Source of the DNA: CAIXQW01 sp046049675
GTDB lineage: Bacteria > Bacteroidota > Bacteroidia > Chitinophagales > Chitinophagaceae
DNA length: 64,000 nt
Direction: 5' to 3'
NCBI GenBank assembly: GCA_046049675.1
Contig: JBJORA010000106.1
Coordinates: 14,718 to 78,717 of the forward strand
A program made the translations under genes and the position numbers. The notes under the pieces are model-generated. The model did not search any database. It was not told the origin of the DNA and worked only from the letters and a program-made list of their open reading frames with translations. Shown in pieces: positions 52,312 to 61,244 of this stretch. Each line of letters opens with the position of its first letter. The stretch's first letter is position 1.

Positions 52312-53076
52312 TTAGTCTATTTTTTGCAAATACTTAATCCAATTGCCGTATTCAATAATTCTGTCTTCTTTTGTAAAAAACGGCTTTAATTCTTGCATTA
52401 ACCAATGCTCCACTTCTTGATAATCAGTTTCTCGTCGTTCTATTTTAGATGTAATATTACTTTGGGTTGTAAAATATAGCACTAGATCTTCAATTGTAAA
52501 TTGTACTTCGTTCCTAAATTGGTCTTCAAAGTCAATCCTAAAATTCTTGCTAATTAAGTTTTCATTTGTCCACGCATAGTTATTCTGTCTTGGTGGCAAA
52601 GGAAATCGCTTACAATAAACTTCTGGAAACCAAGCACTGAATTCTTGAACATCTTGCATTTCAGAAATAAAAAAGTTTTCATACAGTACTAGCCAACTTT
52701 TCGCCTTCAATACTCTGTTAGCTTCCAATAAAAACTTCTCGATGTCAAACCAGTGAACACCCGAACTTACAGTTGCAATATCAAACGTATCATCTTCAAA
52801 GGGCAAATTTTCCGCGCTTGCACATTGATAAACTATGTTGTTGTCTTTGAACGCATACCTAAGCATTTCTTCCGAAATATCTGTACCAAAAACTTGTTCA
52901 GCCAATTGCATAAGTGCTTTGGTTGAAAGGCCCGTTCCGCATGCAATATCTATTGCCTTTTCATATTTATGTGAAATTCCTAAATGACCTCTAACTTTAT
53001 TGATCGTATTTGAGTGAAAAAACGGCCTCCCTTTTTCATATCTCTTAGCTACACTTTCAGTTTCAAAATAGTTCAT
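52312..53076 (-). CDS. Class I SAM-dependent methyltransferase
   Basis: 254 residues. SAM-binding motif I is AIDIACGTGLSTKALMQLAE (about 41-60). The acidic end of strand 2 is in VFGTDISEEML, and motif IV is DTFDIATVSSGVHWFDIEKF. The layout matches small-molecule or methyltransferase domain 11 proteins. Substrate unknown; cytoplasmic. A near-complete repeat copy (R3) lies 132 nt upstream, and GGCCTAGC follows its stop codon. It is a single-gene unit. Confidence 0.88.
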   Translation of the reverse strand: MNYFETESVAKRYEKGRPFFHSNTINKVRGHLGISHKYEKAIDIACGTGLSTKALMQLAEQVFGTDISEEMLRYAFKDNNIVYQCASAENLPFEDDTFDIATVSSGVHWFDIEKFLLEANRVLKAKSWLVLYENFFISEMQDVQEFSAWFPEVYCKRFPLPPRQNNYAWTNENLISKNFRIDFEDQFRNEVQFTIEDLVLYFTTQSNITSKIERRETDYQEVEHWLMQELKPFFTKEDRIIEYGNWIKYLQKID

Positions 53077-53131
53077 ACTTTAATTTTTATAGATGATCAC
53101 TTACGCTTGCCAACGAATAACTATTGACTCA

Positions 53132-53250
53132 TTTGCGCTGCCAATTAAATCAATCACGTGTTGGAAGATCCGCCAAATCGAACTGGATTCGAGCATTGCT
53201 GTCATAGTCGAAAATAACAATTTCTTGCGCATAACCAAGCATTGCGATAT
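53132..53250 (-). repeat. Dispersed repeat copy R3
   Basis: The full length is recognisable. On the minus strand it shows the GCAATGCTTGGTTATGCGCA block, the AT core, CTTCCAACACGTGATTGATT and AATTGG. About 120 bp align without large gaps to copies R1 and R2. It lies upstream of the methyltransferase gene; its core ends 132 nt before the start codon. Confidence 0.7.
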
Positions 53251-53269
53251 AAGTTTTGTAGGCCTTGGT

Positions 53270-53569
53270 TTATTCGTCTTCTTTATCACTCGTATTCATT
53301 TCTGATAAAGCGTCTACTTTCGACAATAATTCACTTACGCCTCCTTTGGACTTCATAACTTTTTCCGCCCATATTATGCCAATCACCAAGCCAATGATGC
53401 CTACTATTACTCCGGCAATTATTCCTTTTTGATTTGGGTAAAAGTCGTAAATCATCACAGCAAAGAATCCTGCAATTAACGTGGGCGAAATTACAATGCG
53501 CAACCAACCGTAAAACTTGAAAAACAAATCAAGTAGTATAAACAGTATATGTAGTATCCGCTTTTTCAT
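53270..53569 (-). CDS. Small membrane protein
   Basis: 99 residues with three hydrophobic segments (about 4-20, 24-45 and 49-67: ILHILFILLDLFFKFYG, IVISPTLIAGFFAVMIYDFY, GIIAGVIVGIIGLVIGIIWA) and a charged tail (SEMNTSDKEDE). No family was recognised. The tail is probably cytoplasmic. It lies in a gap between the radical SAM gene and the methyltransferase gene and has its own upstream non-coding stretch, so it is a separate unit. Confidence 0.65.
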   Translation of the reverse strand: MKKRILHILFILLDLFFKFYGWLRIVISPTLIAGFFAVMIYDFYPNQKGIIAGVIVGIIGLVIGIIWAEKVMKSKGGVSELLSKVDALSEMNTSDKEDE

Positions 53570-53629
53570 TTAATTTATTTTTTGCTATTAACTTTATTAG
53601 AATTTTTGTTGATGGGCAATTGTTAAAAC

Positions 53630-53670
53630 ACTCGACTAACATAACTCAATCAATTAGCGTTAAATCAATT
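53630..53670 (-). repeat. Partial copy of the post-stop repeat module
   Basis: ATAACTCAATCAATTAG (53641-53657, plus strand) resembles the ATAACTCAAGCGACTAT and ATAGCTCAATCAATAGA parts of the module at 61157 and 62084. Only this block is recognisable. Confidence 0.4.
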
Positions 53671-53749
53671 AATTGCCTGTATAAATTTCAGTCCTACTAT
53701 TACTATGATGATGTTGACGGCAGTTTAATATTTTTCGATTTTATTCTTT

Positions 53750-55198
53750 TTAATGTAAAATTGTGTTGGGCTGTTGCAGCAGTGGTTGAGACTCTGTGTT
53801 TAGGTCGATATCATTATGACTTGACATTGTACTGCCGTGTGTTTTGACCTTTGCTAGAATTGACTCTAATATTGGCAGCATGCCATTGAGGTTTTTTGTC
53901 TTTATCATAAAATTCCAAACTGGCTCAAACTTCTTCCAACCTCCGCTATAAAAAAAGTGTTTCAATTTGTGCTTGTGCGAATCGTGCTTGAGACTAGCTT
54001 TAAGAATATTCGACCAACTATAAAACGATTTGTAGGCCCAATCGTACCCGCTCTTTAACTCGTCTGCTGTTAAATTTGTGGTTTGATAAACAACGTTTCT
54101 CGTATCATATAAATCCCAATTTTTTGTAAGAATGCGTCCTTGTTGTTCCATATCCTTAAATAATCTTGTACCAGGGTAAGGTGTCAATACGTGATAGGTG
54201 GATGTTGTAATTGAATTTTTTACTCCCCAATCTACAGTTCGCTTGAATACATCTTTGTCATCGTCATCTAATCCAAAAACAAAGCTACCGTTTATCATTA
54301 TACCTAATGAATGAAGGCGATTTACTGCCTTTACATAATCCTTTTCTAAGTTTTGCTTCTTATTGCTTTGTTTGAGGTTGGCAGGGGAGAATGTTTCAAA
54401 GCCCACAAACAAACTTCTAAGTCCAGCTTCTGCTGCCCTCTCAATGAGGTTTCCACGTAGCACAGAATCTACAGTTGCGGCACCTTGAAAAACTCTATTC
54501 ATTCCTTTCATCCCTTCAAAAAGATCAGTCGCAAATTTTGCATTACCTAATAAATGGTCGTCAAGAAAATACAAATGTCTACCTTCTAGTCTGTCTATTT
54601 CAGCTAAAGCATCATCTACAGCTTGTGTATAAAACGATCTTCCTCCTTCAAAAAATGCGTCTTTGTAACAAAAATCGCAGTGGTGCGGACAACCTCTAGT
54701 AACTACAATTGAGTTTGGCACTAAATACCGATTTCTTTTGATGAGGTCGCGTCTAATAGGAGGTATTTTATCTAGTGTACGAATTTTGGAACTGTAGACT
54801 TTTTGCGGTGATTTATTCTTAAAGTCTTTCAAAAACTGAGGGAATGTTTCTTCACCAGGTCCAAGAAAAATTGTATCAGCATGCATTGCTGCTTCCTCTG
54901 GTAATGAGGTTACATGTAATCCACCAAGTAATACGTAAGCGCCTTTCTTTTTGTAATGGTCAGCAATTTGATATGCTCGATACGCATTTGTGATATACAC
55001 TTGGATGATTACTAAATCTGCATTGTCATTGAGATTTAATTCTTCAACATGCTGATCTTGCAAGTCAATTTCATCGTCTTCCGATAAATAGGCGGCTAAT
55101 GTTGCAAGGCCCAGGGGCGGAAACAACGAATATTTTATTGGTCTCCAAAAGGGGCTTTCTGCTTCTGCTAGTGCAGGCAAAATCATCTTTACTTTCAT
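53750..55198 (-). CDS. B12-binding-type radical SAM protein
   Basis: 482 residues. The N-terminal Rossmann-like domain (1-130) is of the cobalamin-binding kind, with a rudimentary DQHVEEL and GGLHVTSLPEE, followed by a radical SAM barrel. The cluster motif RGCPHHCDFC (C170, C174, C177) fits CxxxCxxC. Further motifs are YFLDDHLLGN, FVGFETFSPANL and GSFVFGLDDDD. It generates a 5'-deoxyadenosyl radical; the substrate is unknown and methyl transfer or ring chemistry is possible. The stop of the upstream sugar transferase is 2 bp from its start, so the two genes are one unit. An unusual Ser/Thr-rich, asparagine/glutamine tail closes the protein. Confidence 0.85.
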   Translation of the reverse strand: MKVKMILPALAEAESPFWRPIKYSLFPPLGLATLAAYLSEDDEIDLQDQHVEELNLNDNADLVIIQVYITNAYRAYQIADHYKKKGAYVLLGGLHVTSLPEEAAMHADTIFLGPGEETFPQFLKDFKNKSPQKVYSSKIRTLDKIPPIRRDLIKRNRYLVPNSIVVTRGCPHHCDFCYKDAFFEGGRSFYTQAVDDALAEIDRLEGRHLYFLDDHLLGNAKFATDLFEGMKGMNRVFQGAATVDSVLRGNLIERAAEAGLRSLFVGFETFSPANLKQSNKKQNLEKDYVKAVNRLHSLGIMINGSFVFGLDDDDKDVFKRTVDWGVKNSITTSTYHVLTPYPGTRLFKDMEQQGRILTKNWDLYDTRNVVYQTTNLTADELKSGYDWAYKSFYSWSNILKASLKHDSHKHKLKHFFYSGGWKKFEPVWNFMIKTKNLNGMLPILESILAKVKTHGSTMSSHNDIDLNTESQPLLQQPNTILH

Positions 55199-55200
55199 GC

Positions 55201-55749
55201 TTACTTTAAACTACTTTTTTGAAAAATTATTTGCCTGATTCTCGTCTTGCCGAAAAGGTTCATCAAGAATGAAATAAAGACAATTGCAAAGTCAATAAAA
55301 ATATTGTTGTTCTTAATGTAGTATTTATCCCAAAACCAAGAAGTCTTTCTATGTTGTCCACCATAAATTTGAGCATATCCTGTAATGCCAGGCTTTTGTT
55401 TCCATCTGCTTGAGTGGTAGTCGTCATTCCAAGAAAGTCTTTCGATATCATAATTTGTTAATGCTCGTGGACCAACTATACTCATATCTCCCTTAAATAC
55501 ATTTATGAATTGTGGTATTTCGTCAAGACCTGTTCTTCTCAATATTTTTCCTGTGCGTGTTGGTACTTCACAGACCATTGTTTGAAATTTCAAGATCTTA
55601 AAAGCTTGCTTATCCTTGCCTATTCTCTCTTGCTTAAATAATATCGAATGACCTTCCTTAAATTTCAGCAACACGCAAATAACCAAGATTGGTATTCCAA
55701 AAATTAATAAAGCAATGAGCGAAAATATTATGTCAAAAGCTCGTTTCAT
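55201..55749 (-). CDS. Sugar transferase (undecaprenyl-phosphate phosphosugar transferase type)
   Basis: 182 residues, the soluble bacterial-sugar-transferase domain with one N-terminal helix (residues 5-28). Family motifs are LFKQERIGKDKQAFKILKFQ, RRTGLDEIPQFINVFKGDMS with VGPRAL, and PGITGYAQIYGG. Such proteins move a phosphosugar from a nucleotide sugar to a lipid carrier at the inner membrane, the first step of a polysaccharide or glycoconjugate. It shares a tight junction with the radical SAM gene. No other capsule genes are in the window, which is odd for this family. Confidence 0.88.
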   Translation of the reverse strand: MKRAFDIIFSLIALLIFGIPILVICVLLKFKEGHSILFKQERIGKDKQAFKILKFQTMVCEVPTRTGKILRRTGLDEIPQFINVFKGDMSIVGPRALTNYDIERLSWNDDYHSSRWKQKPGITGYAQIYGGQHRKTSWFWDKYYIKNNNIFIDFAIVFISFLMNLFGKTRIRQIIFQKSSLK

Positions 55750-55905
55750 TTGTTATTGCTTCTTTTTGCACTGTTGTCCTAGGATGATACACATCGATTG
55801 AGGGCTAGGCGTTCGAAACATAAAAATACTTAATTTTTGAATACTAATTAAGATTCATAGAAGAAATAATGCTGAGCCTCTGCGTTAAGCAGCGTTGCGC
55901 AGTAT

Positions 55906-56202
55906 TCAACTAGGGCGGTGTTTCTCCTTAGTGAAGTCAAACAAATTATCAATCTTATCATGTCCTTGTTCATCTTTCTTACAAACGCCACAGTATTGTG
56001 ACTCTTTTTGTTGGTTCCCGCACCAAGTACATGCTTTGCTAATTCTTAGAGGTCGATTAGAGATTACTAAGTATCCAAATATTGGCGTTAAAACGACACA
56101 AAGCAACAGCGCTAATAGAAAATGAATTTTCCTTTTTTTACTTTCTTGCCAACTCATTAAGATGACTAGCAGTATGCCGAATATGCTAAAAATTGGTATC
56201 AT
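55906..56202 (-). CDS. Small membrane protein with two CxxC pairs
   Basis: 98 residues. Two membrane helices (about 3-16 and 27-47: FSIFGILLVILMS, FLLALLLCVVLTPIFGYLVI) are followed by a zinc-ribbon-like segment ACTWCGNQQKESQYCGVCKK. The tail is charged and presumably cytoplasmic. Proteins of this kind are annotated as hypothetical. No repeat copy was recognised nearby. It starts after a 168-bp gap and is a single-gene unit. Confidence 0.65.
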   Translation of the reverse strand: MIPIFSIFGILLVILMSWQESKKRKIHFLLALLLCVVLTPIFGYLVISNRPLRISKACTWCGNQQKESQYCGVCKKDEQGHDKIDNLFDFTKEKHRPS

Positions 56203-56369
56203 TGGATACAGGAGGTTTGTTTGCTACTTACTTTTTACTAATTTGTATTCTTTTTTTCTGCTGCCATATGGAATGGACTGACATTTACCAAAATCAAATT
56301 TAGTACAAAAGCCAATAGAAAGTACGGCTGGATTTCCTCGCACAAAAGCCACACTGGGCATGGTCTATG

Positions 56370-56900
56370 TTAGGTGCTGCAATATTTAATTAGTTCCTCC
56401 TTCACTTGCGTTCCAATTTCTAGTACATTTTTCTGTTTACAGTATTCTCTATATATTTCTTCGAATTTTTTATAGTACCACCAATGGCGATTAGATTGTG
56501 AAATTGCAGGTCTGAATTGTACATGAATATTTTCTTGAATATCCAATGTGAAATTTCTTCCAAAATATGAGTTAAACAGAAGAAATGACTTTTCACTGAT
56601 AACAATTCTAGCATTGGAAAGAGGTATTTTCTGTACTTCATTTTCTATATCTCTATCAACTGTGATAACGCTTAAGTATGCATTTTCCATAGTAACCGAT
56701 TTTAGGTAAATTCTATCTGTTCTAAAAGTAATTACAATCGTTATAAGAAATACAGCTAATAATATTAAAGGCAGCTCCTTATCTAAGCTTGTTCTAAAAG
56801 CCAGAAATATTACCCCATAAATGACTGCAAGAAAAAGTATCTTAAGAAGATTCTTCAGAATTCTTTTCCGGCAGGAGACATATTGCGGTTCAAAGGTCAT
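56370..56900 (-). CDS. Hypothetical membrane protein
   Basis: 176 residues. A membrane hairpin near the N terminus (about 13-36 and 43-61: LLKILFLAVIYGVIFLAF, LPLILLAVFLITIVITF) is followed by a soluble beta-rich domain (SVTMENAYLSVITVDRD, KIPLSNARIVISEKSFLLFN) and a C-terminal helix (YYKKFEEIYREYCKQ). No family was recognised. The purine-rich GGAG that touches its ATG is too close to act as a Shine-Dalgarno site. CACCTAAC follows the stop codon. Confidence 0.65.
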   Translation of the reverse strand: MTFEPQYVSCRKRILKNLLKILFLAVIYGVIFLAFRTSLDKELPLILLAVFLITIVITFRTDRIYLKSVTMENAYLSVITVDRDIENEVQKIPLSNARIVISEKSFLLFNSYFGRNFTLDIQENIHVQFRPAISQSNRHWWYYKKFEEIYREYCKQKNVLEIGTQVKEELIKYCST

Positions 56901-57002
56901 CTCCTTTAGATATTTCCTTGTTTTGTTATTTGCGCGATTTTTGCTGAAATAATAGTAATTGAGAAATAGCGATCAACACCTTACGCTGCCTGTACTTCTG
57001 TT

Positions 57003-57386
57003 TTAGTCAATTAGTATCCCTTTGAGTGTTTGTACAAGTTTTGTTACTCTAGTGTCATCTAAACTATCAACCATGTATTGCCTATAAACCTTGTAATCGT
57101 CGCACATACGAACCTTAAACCTATTGTCAAAAGCCTCAATCTTAATACATTTTTGGTCCAAACGAAGGCCATGGTTGACAGAGCGGGAAATAAGTAGCAT
57201 GTGAATCGATGTGCCAAGTCGGAAAAACTTGTCATACCCACTTTGTTTTAGAGTCGCAATAAATTGTCTGATGGGAATAAGGCGTTCAAACCCTGGATAG
57301 TTTGCAATAAGGTCGTCATAAAATGCTTCAGTCTCAGTCCATGAGTCGCTAAAACGTTTTAGAATTTCTTGTGTTCTTTCGTCCAT
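57003..57386 (-). CDS. Hypothetical soluble protein
   Basis: 127 residues. Two helical segments (QEILKRFSDSWTETEAFYDD, ERLIPIRQFIATLKQSGYDK) precede a strand-rich second half (CIKIEAFDNRFKVRMCDDYK). No signal peptide or membrane segment, and no family recognised. A TACTTTTG box occurs at 57443-57450 (minus), about 56 nt upstream. It is a single-gene unit in the cassette-like region; the compact size and lack of relatives fit accessory genes. Confidence 0.62.
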   Translation of the reverse strand: MDERTQEILKRFSDSWTETEAFYDDLIANYPGFERLIPIRQFIATLKQSGYDKFFRLGTSIHMLLISRSVNHGLRLDQKCIKIEAFDNRFKVRMCDDYKVYRQYMVDSLDDTRVTKLVQTLKGILID

Positions 57387-57494
57387 AGCTAAATGCGTTG
57401 TAACCCTAATGATGAACCAGCTGCGGGCATTGATATTACATGCAAAAGTAACACTGCATTGCCATTGACAAAAGGCTTTGCTTATAGTGCAGCT

Positions 57495-58040
57495 TTAAGC
57501 AATACCCTCGAACATGTAATTGAATAGCAGATTTAGTAGCACCATAATCGCACCCACAATCAAAATGGGTAAAATGTAATCCTTTATGGAAAACTTCTTA
57601 GTATCTATTGCATCCGTAAAAGGCACAACTCTAGTTCCAGCTAACTGATCCCCCAACCTTCTGTTTGGACTTCCTAAAACAACAAGCACTTCTATAATCC
57701 ATAACACTATCAATAAGTTCCGAATAAAACACTTTAGTGGTGAGGCTACTTCGCCTGTTCTATTATCTACCACTTGCAATTTCAATATTCTTTTTGCTAA
57801 ACTTCTTCCACTAATTATATCCTTCAGGAAGTATAGTGCATAGCCTAGACCCATTATTATTTTGAAGCTGTTACCAAAAGGGTTACTCGTGACTTGATGG
57901 CTTTGTGCTTCAATTGAGGAGACAAAATCAGCGAAGAAAGGAATAAACATAAGTCCGATTATCATCGTCATAAAAAAATGATCCAATAGCATTGACGCAA
58001 GTCTAGTGCCTACATTAATGTTTTCTTTATTTTCAATCAT
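57495..58040 (-). CDS. RDD family membrane protein
   Basis: 181 residues. The RDD-type arginine/aspartate pair appears in VGTRLASMLLDHFFM (Arg near the first helix, Asp inside it). Four membrane segments follow (FFMTMIIGLMFIPFFADFV, IIMGLGYALYFLKDII, PLKCFIRNLLIVLWIIEVLV, ILPILIVGAIMVLLNLLF). The middle region LAKRILKLQVVDNRTGEVAS is typical of RDD proteins. Proposed functions include ion or Na+ transport, but most members are untested. It is a single-gene unit. Confidence 0.83.
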   Translation of the reverse strand: MIENKENINVGTRLASMLLDHFFMTMIIGLMFIPFFADFVSSIEAQSHQVTSNPFGNSFKIIMGLGYALYFLKDIISGRSLAKRILKLQVVDNRTGEVASPLKCFIRNLLIVLWIIEVLVVLGSPNRRLGDQLAGTRVVPFTDAIDTKKFSIKDYILPILIVGAIMVLLNLLFNYMFEGIA

Positions 58041-58187
58041 CGTGTAATTTAGTTTTAGATGCTAAAAAGCTGCTGGCACTTTATGAGGTTGCGGCAGAAG
58101 AAGAAATTCTGTTTGGTTATAGACAAATGTAAGTAAGAATTAGAATTATTATCTCCAATATTCGCTCGCAATTTTGCAAATATGACA

Positions 58188-58337
58188 TCAGGCCTTCGAA
58201 CTTTTTACGCATTCTAAAAATTCAGCCGAATCGCATAGTGCTGGTTCTTCATATGTAATATATTCGTTCGAATTTCCGCAAAAGCTTCTTAAGTCTTCAA
58301 AAACCTTATCCTCTATTGATGGGTCAGGCCGAAAATG
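58188..58337 (-). pseudogene. 5'-truncated gene remnant
   Basis: In the 309-bp gap between the RDD gene and the large T9SS protein, one minus-strand frame reads HFRPDPSIEDKVFEDLRSFC and then GNSNEYITYEEPALCDSAEF before LECVKSSKA and a TGA at 58188-58190. Composition is coding-like. A stop precedes it at 58338-58340 and there is no start codon, so only about 49 C-terminal residues remain. The parent family is unknown. It probably marks a deletion. Confidence 0.55.
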
Positions 58338-58349
58338 CTAGTATCTCCC

Positions 58350-60896
58350 CTACCGAATCAACGTAAAATCACCCTTCACCATTTTCCTAAGTGAGTTATT
58401 GCACCTGTAGTTAAATACGTAATAGTAGGTGCCTATTGGCATTTCAATGCCTTTGTATCTACCATCCCACCAAATAAATGAGTTGGTACTTGTGTACACG
58501 ATATTGCCCCAACGGTCGGCGATGATAATATTGTAGTCGTCAAAGTTGCCCTTTATTACAAACTCATCATTGAGCTCATCTCCATTTGGCGAAAATGCGT
58601 TTGGCGTAAATATTGTGCAACATAAATATTCGTCCAATGCCAACTTAAGAATCCTTATACTATCGCAGCCATCTGAATTGACGAATGTATCAATATAAAT
58701 GCCTGGTTGGTCGTACGACAAATATTTTTCTCCAGGACAAAGTGTGTAGCGTATGGTGTCGTTAAACTTTGGCACTACAGTTAAATCTAATATTCTAATA
58801 CTATCACAGCCGTTAGCACTTATAAATGTGTCAATATAAAGACCTGTAGCTGTGAAGCCTAAATAGGCATTGCCTTCGCAAATCGTTTGTGTGAAATTGC
58901 TTAAACTATTTGGAAGTACTGTTAAGTTCAAGGTTCTAATACTATCGCAGCCATTGGCACTCACAAATGTATCGCTGTAAATACCAGTTGCACTATAGCC
59001 TAAGTACGTATCGCCTTCACAAATTGTTTGTGACATATTATTTGCCCTATGCGGCAGTACGATTAAGTTCAAGGTTCTAATGCTATCACATCCATTATTG
59101 CTAATTAATGTGTCGATATAAGTACCTGCATTAGTATACCCTAAATATGAACTACCCTGACAAATAGCTTGTGAAATGTTGCTTGAACTATTTGGAAGTA
59201 CACTTAAGTTCAAGGTGCTAATGCTGTCACATCCATTACTACTGGTCAAGGTATCAATATAAATGCCAGCACTAGTATAGCCTAAATACGAATAGCCTTG
59301 GCAAATCGTTTGTGTGATATTACTTGAAGTATTTGGTAACACCAGCAAACTCAAGGTTCTAATGCTATCGCAACCATTACTGCTTATAAATGTATCAATA
59401 TAAACACCTGTAGCACTATAACCTAAATATGAGCTGCCTTGGCAAATCGTTTGCGTAATAGTATTTAAACTGTTTGGTAGCACTGTTAGGTTCAGCGCCA
59501 CAATACTATCACAGCCATTGCCGCTAGTAAAAGTATCAAAATACACACCCGTTGTAGTATAACCTAAGTACGAATTGCCCTGACAAATGGTTTGCGACAT
59601 ACTGCTTGAACTATTTGGCAGTACAGTTAAGATTAGGGTTCTAATTGTATCGCAGGCATTATTTCCTAAAAAGGTATCGGTAAAAATACCCGAAGCACTA
59701 TAGCCCAAATAAGATTGTCCTTGGCAAATATTTTGGATGATTGTATCGGGTAGGCAACAATCCACAACTGTATTTTCATACTGAAAGTCGGCAATAAAAT
59801 TAGGCAAGCCGTGCGATGTGAGTTTACCACCAAGATTAATAGCAGAATCTACATAAGTACAAGCAGGGTATAAACCATTGGGATTGGTAATGGCAGACAA
59901 ATAAGTTCTGCCAGACCTTGAAATATAAATCTTTCCATCAGGGCCATGCGCCATATGCCGCCATTGGTCAGGACCATTTTGAAACAGAAAACTTTTTGAC
60001 GCGATTATTGTTGCCAAATTAGAACTCGTTAAATCGTATTGAAAAAGATGACCTATACCCGTGGTTGAAAAATAAAGCTTTGAATTGTCAGGCGAAAAAC
60101 AAGTGGCATACTCGCGTCCACCCATCGCTAAGATTTGCGCATTGCTTACAACACCTGTAAGTATATTAAAATCGGCGATAAAAGCTGTGGCTACAGTGGT
60201 ATCTATGGTAGGCAAGCAATACGAAAGTTTAAGTCCGTTATTGGAGATAGCCATTTCTCCCCAACCAGCAATATCTACCGGACCTGTATTAGAGATTACT
60301 GTGTCTACTATACCATTGTTTGTTAGACGGAATGCGCAAAATTCATTTGAATTAAACTTGTGAGATACAATCCAATAATCCGAACCATTACTATGTTTTA
60401 CAGCAACCAAGCGCTCGCTTGTGGTACCATAAAGCGGCACATTTTTGGCGCTCGACATTACTTCTCCCTTGCCATTATCGCCGCACATGTCAACAATTGA
60501 ATATCTTAAACCATTCAGAAAATTATTTTCCAACCCATCGTTGGTAAAAACATAATAGTAACGGCTACTGCCTGGTCTTGGTACAATTATACAACCCATT
60601 GAAGAAGAACGGTGGCCGAGCAGATTATTGCCATTCGGCATAATGTTTTGAAATTTATTCCAAACTCTAATGCCGTCGCTATAAAACAAAAGTGCACCAC
60701 TGCTATCGCTTACAGATGAGTAAGATTCATTCCAAGCAATCGGTAAAAGAAAATCTGTTTGACCATTCAACAAGCTTGACGGCGGATTGGTATTGAAATT
60801 AACACCCGCTCCAGCTCCAAAATACCAAATGTTAGCTTGTTTTTGAGCGCACACCACCAAGGGCGCCAGCAGCAAGAACAAGATTAGCCTATACAT
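58350..60896 (-). CDS. Large surface protein with gliding-motility-associated (type B) T9SS domain
   Basis: 848 residues. A signal peptide (MYRLILFLLLAPLVVCAQ) precedes an N-terminal domain of WD/propeller-like strands (about 20-360: ANIWYFGAGAGVNFNTNPPS, KLYFSTTGIGHLFQYDLTSS, DGKIYISRSGRTYLSAIT). Eight 47-residue repeats follow (about 380-755), each with ICQG and NGCDSI cysteines. The C-terminal CHU_C domain starts CTIFTPNAFSPNGDELNDEF and ends MVKGDFTLIR. It should be secreted through T9SS and stay on the surface; an adhesin-like role is inferred. The start at 60896 is the beginning of the signal peptide, and the 82-residue upstream extension is discarded. Confidence 0.88.
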   Translation of the reverse strand: MYRLILFLLLAPLVVCAQKQANIWYFGAGAGVNFNTNPPSSLLNGQTDFLLPIAWNESYSSVSDSSGALLFYSDGIRVWNKFQNIMPNGNNLLGHRSSSMGCIIVPRPGSSRYYYVFTNDGLENNFLNGLRYSIVDMCGDNGKGEVMSSAKNVPLYGTTSERLVAVKHSNGSDYWIVSHKFNSNEFCAFRLTNNGIVDTVISNTGPVDIAGWGEMAISNNGLKLSYCLPTIDTTVATAFIADFNILTGVVSNAQILAMGGREYATCFSPDNSKLYFSTTGIGHLFQYDLTSSNLATIIASKSFLFQNGPDQWRHMAHGPDGKIYISRSGRTYLSAITNPNGLYPACTYVDSAINLGGKLTSHGLPNFIADFQYENTVVDCCLPDTIIQNICQGQSYLGYSASGIFTDTFLGNNACDTIRTLILTVLPNSSSSMSQTICQGNSYLGYTTTGVYFDTFTSGNGCDSIVALNLTVLPNSLNTITQTICQGSSYLGYSATGVYIDTFISSNGCDSIRTLSLLVLPNTSSNITQTICQGYSYLGYTSAGIYIDTLTSSNGCDSISTLNLSVLPNSSSNISQAICQGSSYLGYTNAGTYIDTLISNNGCDSIRTLNLIVLPHRANNMSQTICEGDTYLGYSATGIYSDTFVSANGCDSIRTLNLTVLPNSLSNFTQTICEGNAYLGFTATGLYIDTFISANGCDSIRILDLTVVPKFNDTIRYTLCPGEKYLSYDQPGIYIDTFVNSDGCDSIRILKLALDEYLCCTIFTPNAFSPNGDELNDEFVIKGNFDDYNIIIADRWGNIVYTSTNSFIWWDGRYKGIEMPIGTYYYVFNYRCNNSLRKMVKGDFTLIR
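58620..59750 (-). repeat. Eight 141-bp tandem repeats
   Basis: Period 141 bp (47 codons), for example between the matching CAAAT words at 59161 and 59302. Each unit encodes ICxG-x-YLGY ... DTF...NGCDSIRTLxLTVLPN, with two conserved cysteines that could pair. Units differ by about a third of residues, so they are older than the HYR repeats. Units 1 and 8 are the most diverged. Confidence 0.85.
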
Positions 60897-61244
60897 TTTT
60901 GATACTTTTATGCGCACGAAGTAAAGACGAACTTTTGATGTAGAGTATATATTAATAAATGATGAATTTTTAAACAGATATAAGGAATAGCTATGGCTGT
61001 GGCGAAAAAGAATTGGTGGGGGTAATTGTGCAGGTGTTGAAGACATCTTATGACATATGCTTTGCGGAGCCTGAATGCACCGCGGCGAACATATTAAAAC
61101 ACCTAGAGTGGTGTGGCTAAAACTTTTAGGATAAAATGGCACGCCACAGCTGGATAACGTACACTACGATAACTCAAGCGACTATTATTTTAGGTGCTAA
61201 GTAAATTCAAGCAAAAGTGCCTTCACGATATCTAGGAACCCGTG
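60897..61244. other. Intergenic region with post-stop repeat module
   Basis: 348 bp upstream of the large T9SS gene. It holds no coding frame but carries module copy A (61157-61243). Confidence 0.5.
61157..61243 (-). repeat. Post-stop repeat module, copy A
   Basis: Directly follows the stop codon of the 61245 gene. On the minus strand it begins GCCTAACACGGGTTCC, then TTAGCACCT and GAGTTATCGTAGTGT blocks. Copy B at 62084 shares all but the first block. GCCTAAC-type words also follow other stop codons (49298, 50955, 52312, 56370). Confidence 0.6.

Noticed and set aside
53101..53289. 62-residue minus-strand frame across repeat R3
   Set aside because: It is the repeat itself read through; related frames in R1 and R2 show changes throughout and lack a common start.
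56885..56905. Shine-Dalgarno site AAGGAG before the 56370-56900 gene
   Set aside because: It touches the ATG with no spacing, and other genes in the window show no such sites.
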